Of a DNA stretch of 64,000 bases, positions 62,215-64,000 are shown one piece after another. The notes under the pieces are model-generated. The model made no database searches and was not told the DNA's origin. It saw only the letters and a list, made by a program, of their open reading frames with translations. The position numbers were made by a program, and so were the translations under genes. Origin of the DNA: Pontederia crassipes. Lineage: Eukaryota > Streptophyta > Magnoliopsida > Commelinales > Pontederiaceae. The first letter of the stretch is position 1. Every line of letters starts with the position of its first letter. The DNA is taken from contig CM060190.1 in the NCBI GenBank assembly GCA_030549335.1, positions 69,144,118 to 69,208,117 on the forward strand. The letters are read 5' to 3'.

Positions 62215-62720
62215 AATGTGACCTACTTTTTTAAAAAAATCAACATTGTTTTCCTTTTGACTCGGATCTTGATCTGCATATTTCATCATTATCTCTATTC
62301 ATGAACTTAACCACACAACTATATCATCACAGGGTGGCCTCTGATTAGATTTTCCACTCAATTCTCAAATAAAGATGGAAGTTACCATGCTATCCATGCC
62401 AAGACAAACAAATATGGCTAAAACTCATAATTAGCATAAAACAAAGTAAAAGGTTAACCTTTTGTTTGCCATCAATTTCGATACCAATGGCTATTGTAAT
62501 TTGCTGGTGAGGACCTAAAAATATTTAGGTGTACATGAATTGACGAATCATCTTTCATCATTTGATTGTCCAATTATGATAATAGACAAATCTTATTAAA
62601 CAAAACTTTTTCTTCCAACATAATCTGAAGTGTGTCCCTTGGATTCTTTACAGTAGTTTCGAATTCAACATTGAACAAAATTGAATCTTCCAAAGTCAAG
62701 AGAATATTTGGCAATCTTAT

Positions 62721-64000
62721 TTTGTCATTTTTAGCGAATACTTTATTTGTCATCCCTTATTGACATAATCATACTTGACCTGCAGTATGTTCATTTTAAA
62801 GTTTTACAATGCAAATTTTGTCGCATCAAATCGGGAGATCTCAAACTTGGTTGTGGTATTTTTGGTCATCTTAGATTATACTATTAATAAACTAATTCAG
62901 CACAATGAAAGTAGAATAGTTGATAGAATAATAATGATGATGTGTGATGCAATACCTCGTAGCACGATAAAGAAAAGAAAATCCAAGACGTACAAGAGAG
63001 GAACCAATTATTCGAGAAAAAAACTAAAAAAAAATCTCTATTTTATTCTTTTTTCTCTAACTCTCTCAATTTTTTATGGACTATAAGATGACAGCCAAAG
63101 AATTCTTTCCCTATGTTTTTTTTGTAATTATAACATAAAAGATATAAAAGTCATAATATAATTAATCAAATTTTAAGAAAGTTTTAGCTTAAATTAAAAC
63201 TCGTCTTGGTAAACCCAAAATTTTCTCACTCCAACAAGAGCCGCTTGTAGTTTAGTAATAATGTTGTGGTAATGGAGTTGCTTTTTGCATTTTGTACTCG
63301 GTATATTGATCAGAATATATCCGCTGCTTAATCTTTTGCCCAAGATTCCATTAGCATGCTTAATACTTTCACAACCATTTATAATTAGAACCTAATCAAT
63401 TACAATAATGTAATTGAGTGGTTAAATTATGAGAATAATGAGGATCGTTGTGTTAGTCACTTATTCTTTCTTTCCTTATTACTTGGTGCTCAATGATAGA
63501 TGACCAATGCAATTAATTGATATCCTTTATTCTTCAATCACTACAATAATATATTTTTGCCAAAAGTTGTCGATAGCTTTACAAACGTGTCTTGTTAATT
63601 TGTACAGTAATTAAGGAGCATTGCGTTTGCTGCTTACGTATAACTACATGTCATAGAAAAATTTGGCGAAACCCCCTAAGAGGAGGTGGAATATATAATT
63701 AAAGAAGAAGATCTAGGAAGGAAACTTTTTCTTCAACTTTTGAAAACATATTCTGACTCTATACATGAACAAACAGAAGAATATAATCTAGTTCTGCAAT
63801 TTGGAAATACATACATCACATCTGCAACAACTGATTACTAGTACAACAGAAAGTCTGCGTTTGGTCGACTAACTTAATCAACAACTTGAGTTCGACTGGA
63901 CACAACGAGTCTAGGAAAGATGTCTGACATGATTCTTTGGAAAATATTAATGTATTGGCTTCAATGGGCAGGGGGGGTGACTTATTGGTCTGAGGTCATA
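62721..64000. other. AT-rich DNA, no recognisable feature
   Basis: Beyond the gag relic of the older copia I see only AT-rich sequence and one unassigned open frame (62,775-63,086). No gene or RNA is supported up to the window edge. Confidence 0.4.

Larger units (their letters stand above)
54880..62720 (-). mobile_element. Older Ty1/copia element, degenerate and split by a younger copia
   Basis: The minus-strand remains are 54,880-57,251 and 62,215 to about 62,720. The right part gives gag-like sequence (NQMMKDDSSIHVHLNIF) up to KKVGHI. The left part continues KRKVARQW, then integrase (ERMNMTL), RT (VCQLNKSLCG), FMANPNYNHWKTIKWILKYF and RNase H end (ARNSILHAQTKHSDIHHVF). Many stops and frameshifts are present. 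Its own LTRs could not be recognised. Confidence 0.7.

Overview
The window is nuclear DNA of a flowering plant. It contains spliced genes, very AT-rich intergenic sequence, dense nested retrotransposons and transposons, many microsatellites, a nuclear-type tRNA and no bacterial-style operons. The GC-rich first exon of the gene at 43.6 kb and the non-grass style of the B-box protein make a non-grass monocot my best guess. That placement is inference only.

Three cellular protein genes can be supported. (1) On the minus strand at the left edge is an exon of a secreted, GPI-anchored-type cysteine-rich protein (At1g61900-like), which continues off the left end. A CT-rich 5'UTR exon may lie about 6.4 kb upstream, at 7.8-8.05 kb. 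(2) On the plus strand at 18.6-20.7 kb is a complete three-exon double B-box zinc-finger factor of the BBX24/BBX25 (STO/STH) type. (3) On the plus strand at 43.56-46.6 kb is a two-exon zf-C3Hc3H protein (KANSL2/INO80-subunit-D-like). Its last exon is interrupted by a 40-bp retroposon tail that shifts the frame and supplies a stop. There is also one tRNA-Thr(UGU)-like gene and a tRNA-Ile(AAU) 3' half.

The rest is mostly mobile DNA. At 3.1-5.8 kb are two LINE 3' fragments, a near-perfect foldback and two copies of a short retroposon ending in (GTT)n. Five copies of that retroposon occur in the window, all with target duplications, and the three longest share one 5' end. At 12.5-15 kb is a degenerate hAT (DUF4371/TTF-type) transposase with an internal tandem triplication. 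From 25,404 to 41,171 runs a Mutator-like element (MULE) with TIRs of about 470 bp. It carries a FAR1-type transposase pseudogene on the minus strand, a captured GRF-type zinc-finger gene on the plus strand, and a short open frame in both TIRs. A 9.7-kb Ty3/gypsy element (28,804-38,517, TSD TAAGA) sits exactly inside the SWIM zinc finger of that transposase. At 48.7-51.07 kb is a related solo LTR with an array of GGTCGACC palindromes. At 52.7-54.8 kb is a 2.1-kb GC-rich foldback element. From 54.9 to 62.7 kb an old Ty1/copia element is split, in its gag zinc knuckle, by a younger copia element (57,252-62,214).

These genes do not form a pathway. The organising theme is layers of insertion, which can be ordered in time from the sequence because insertion breakpoints fall inside recognisable protein motifs.
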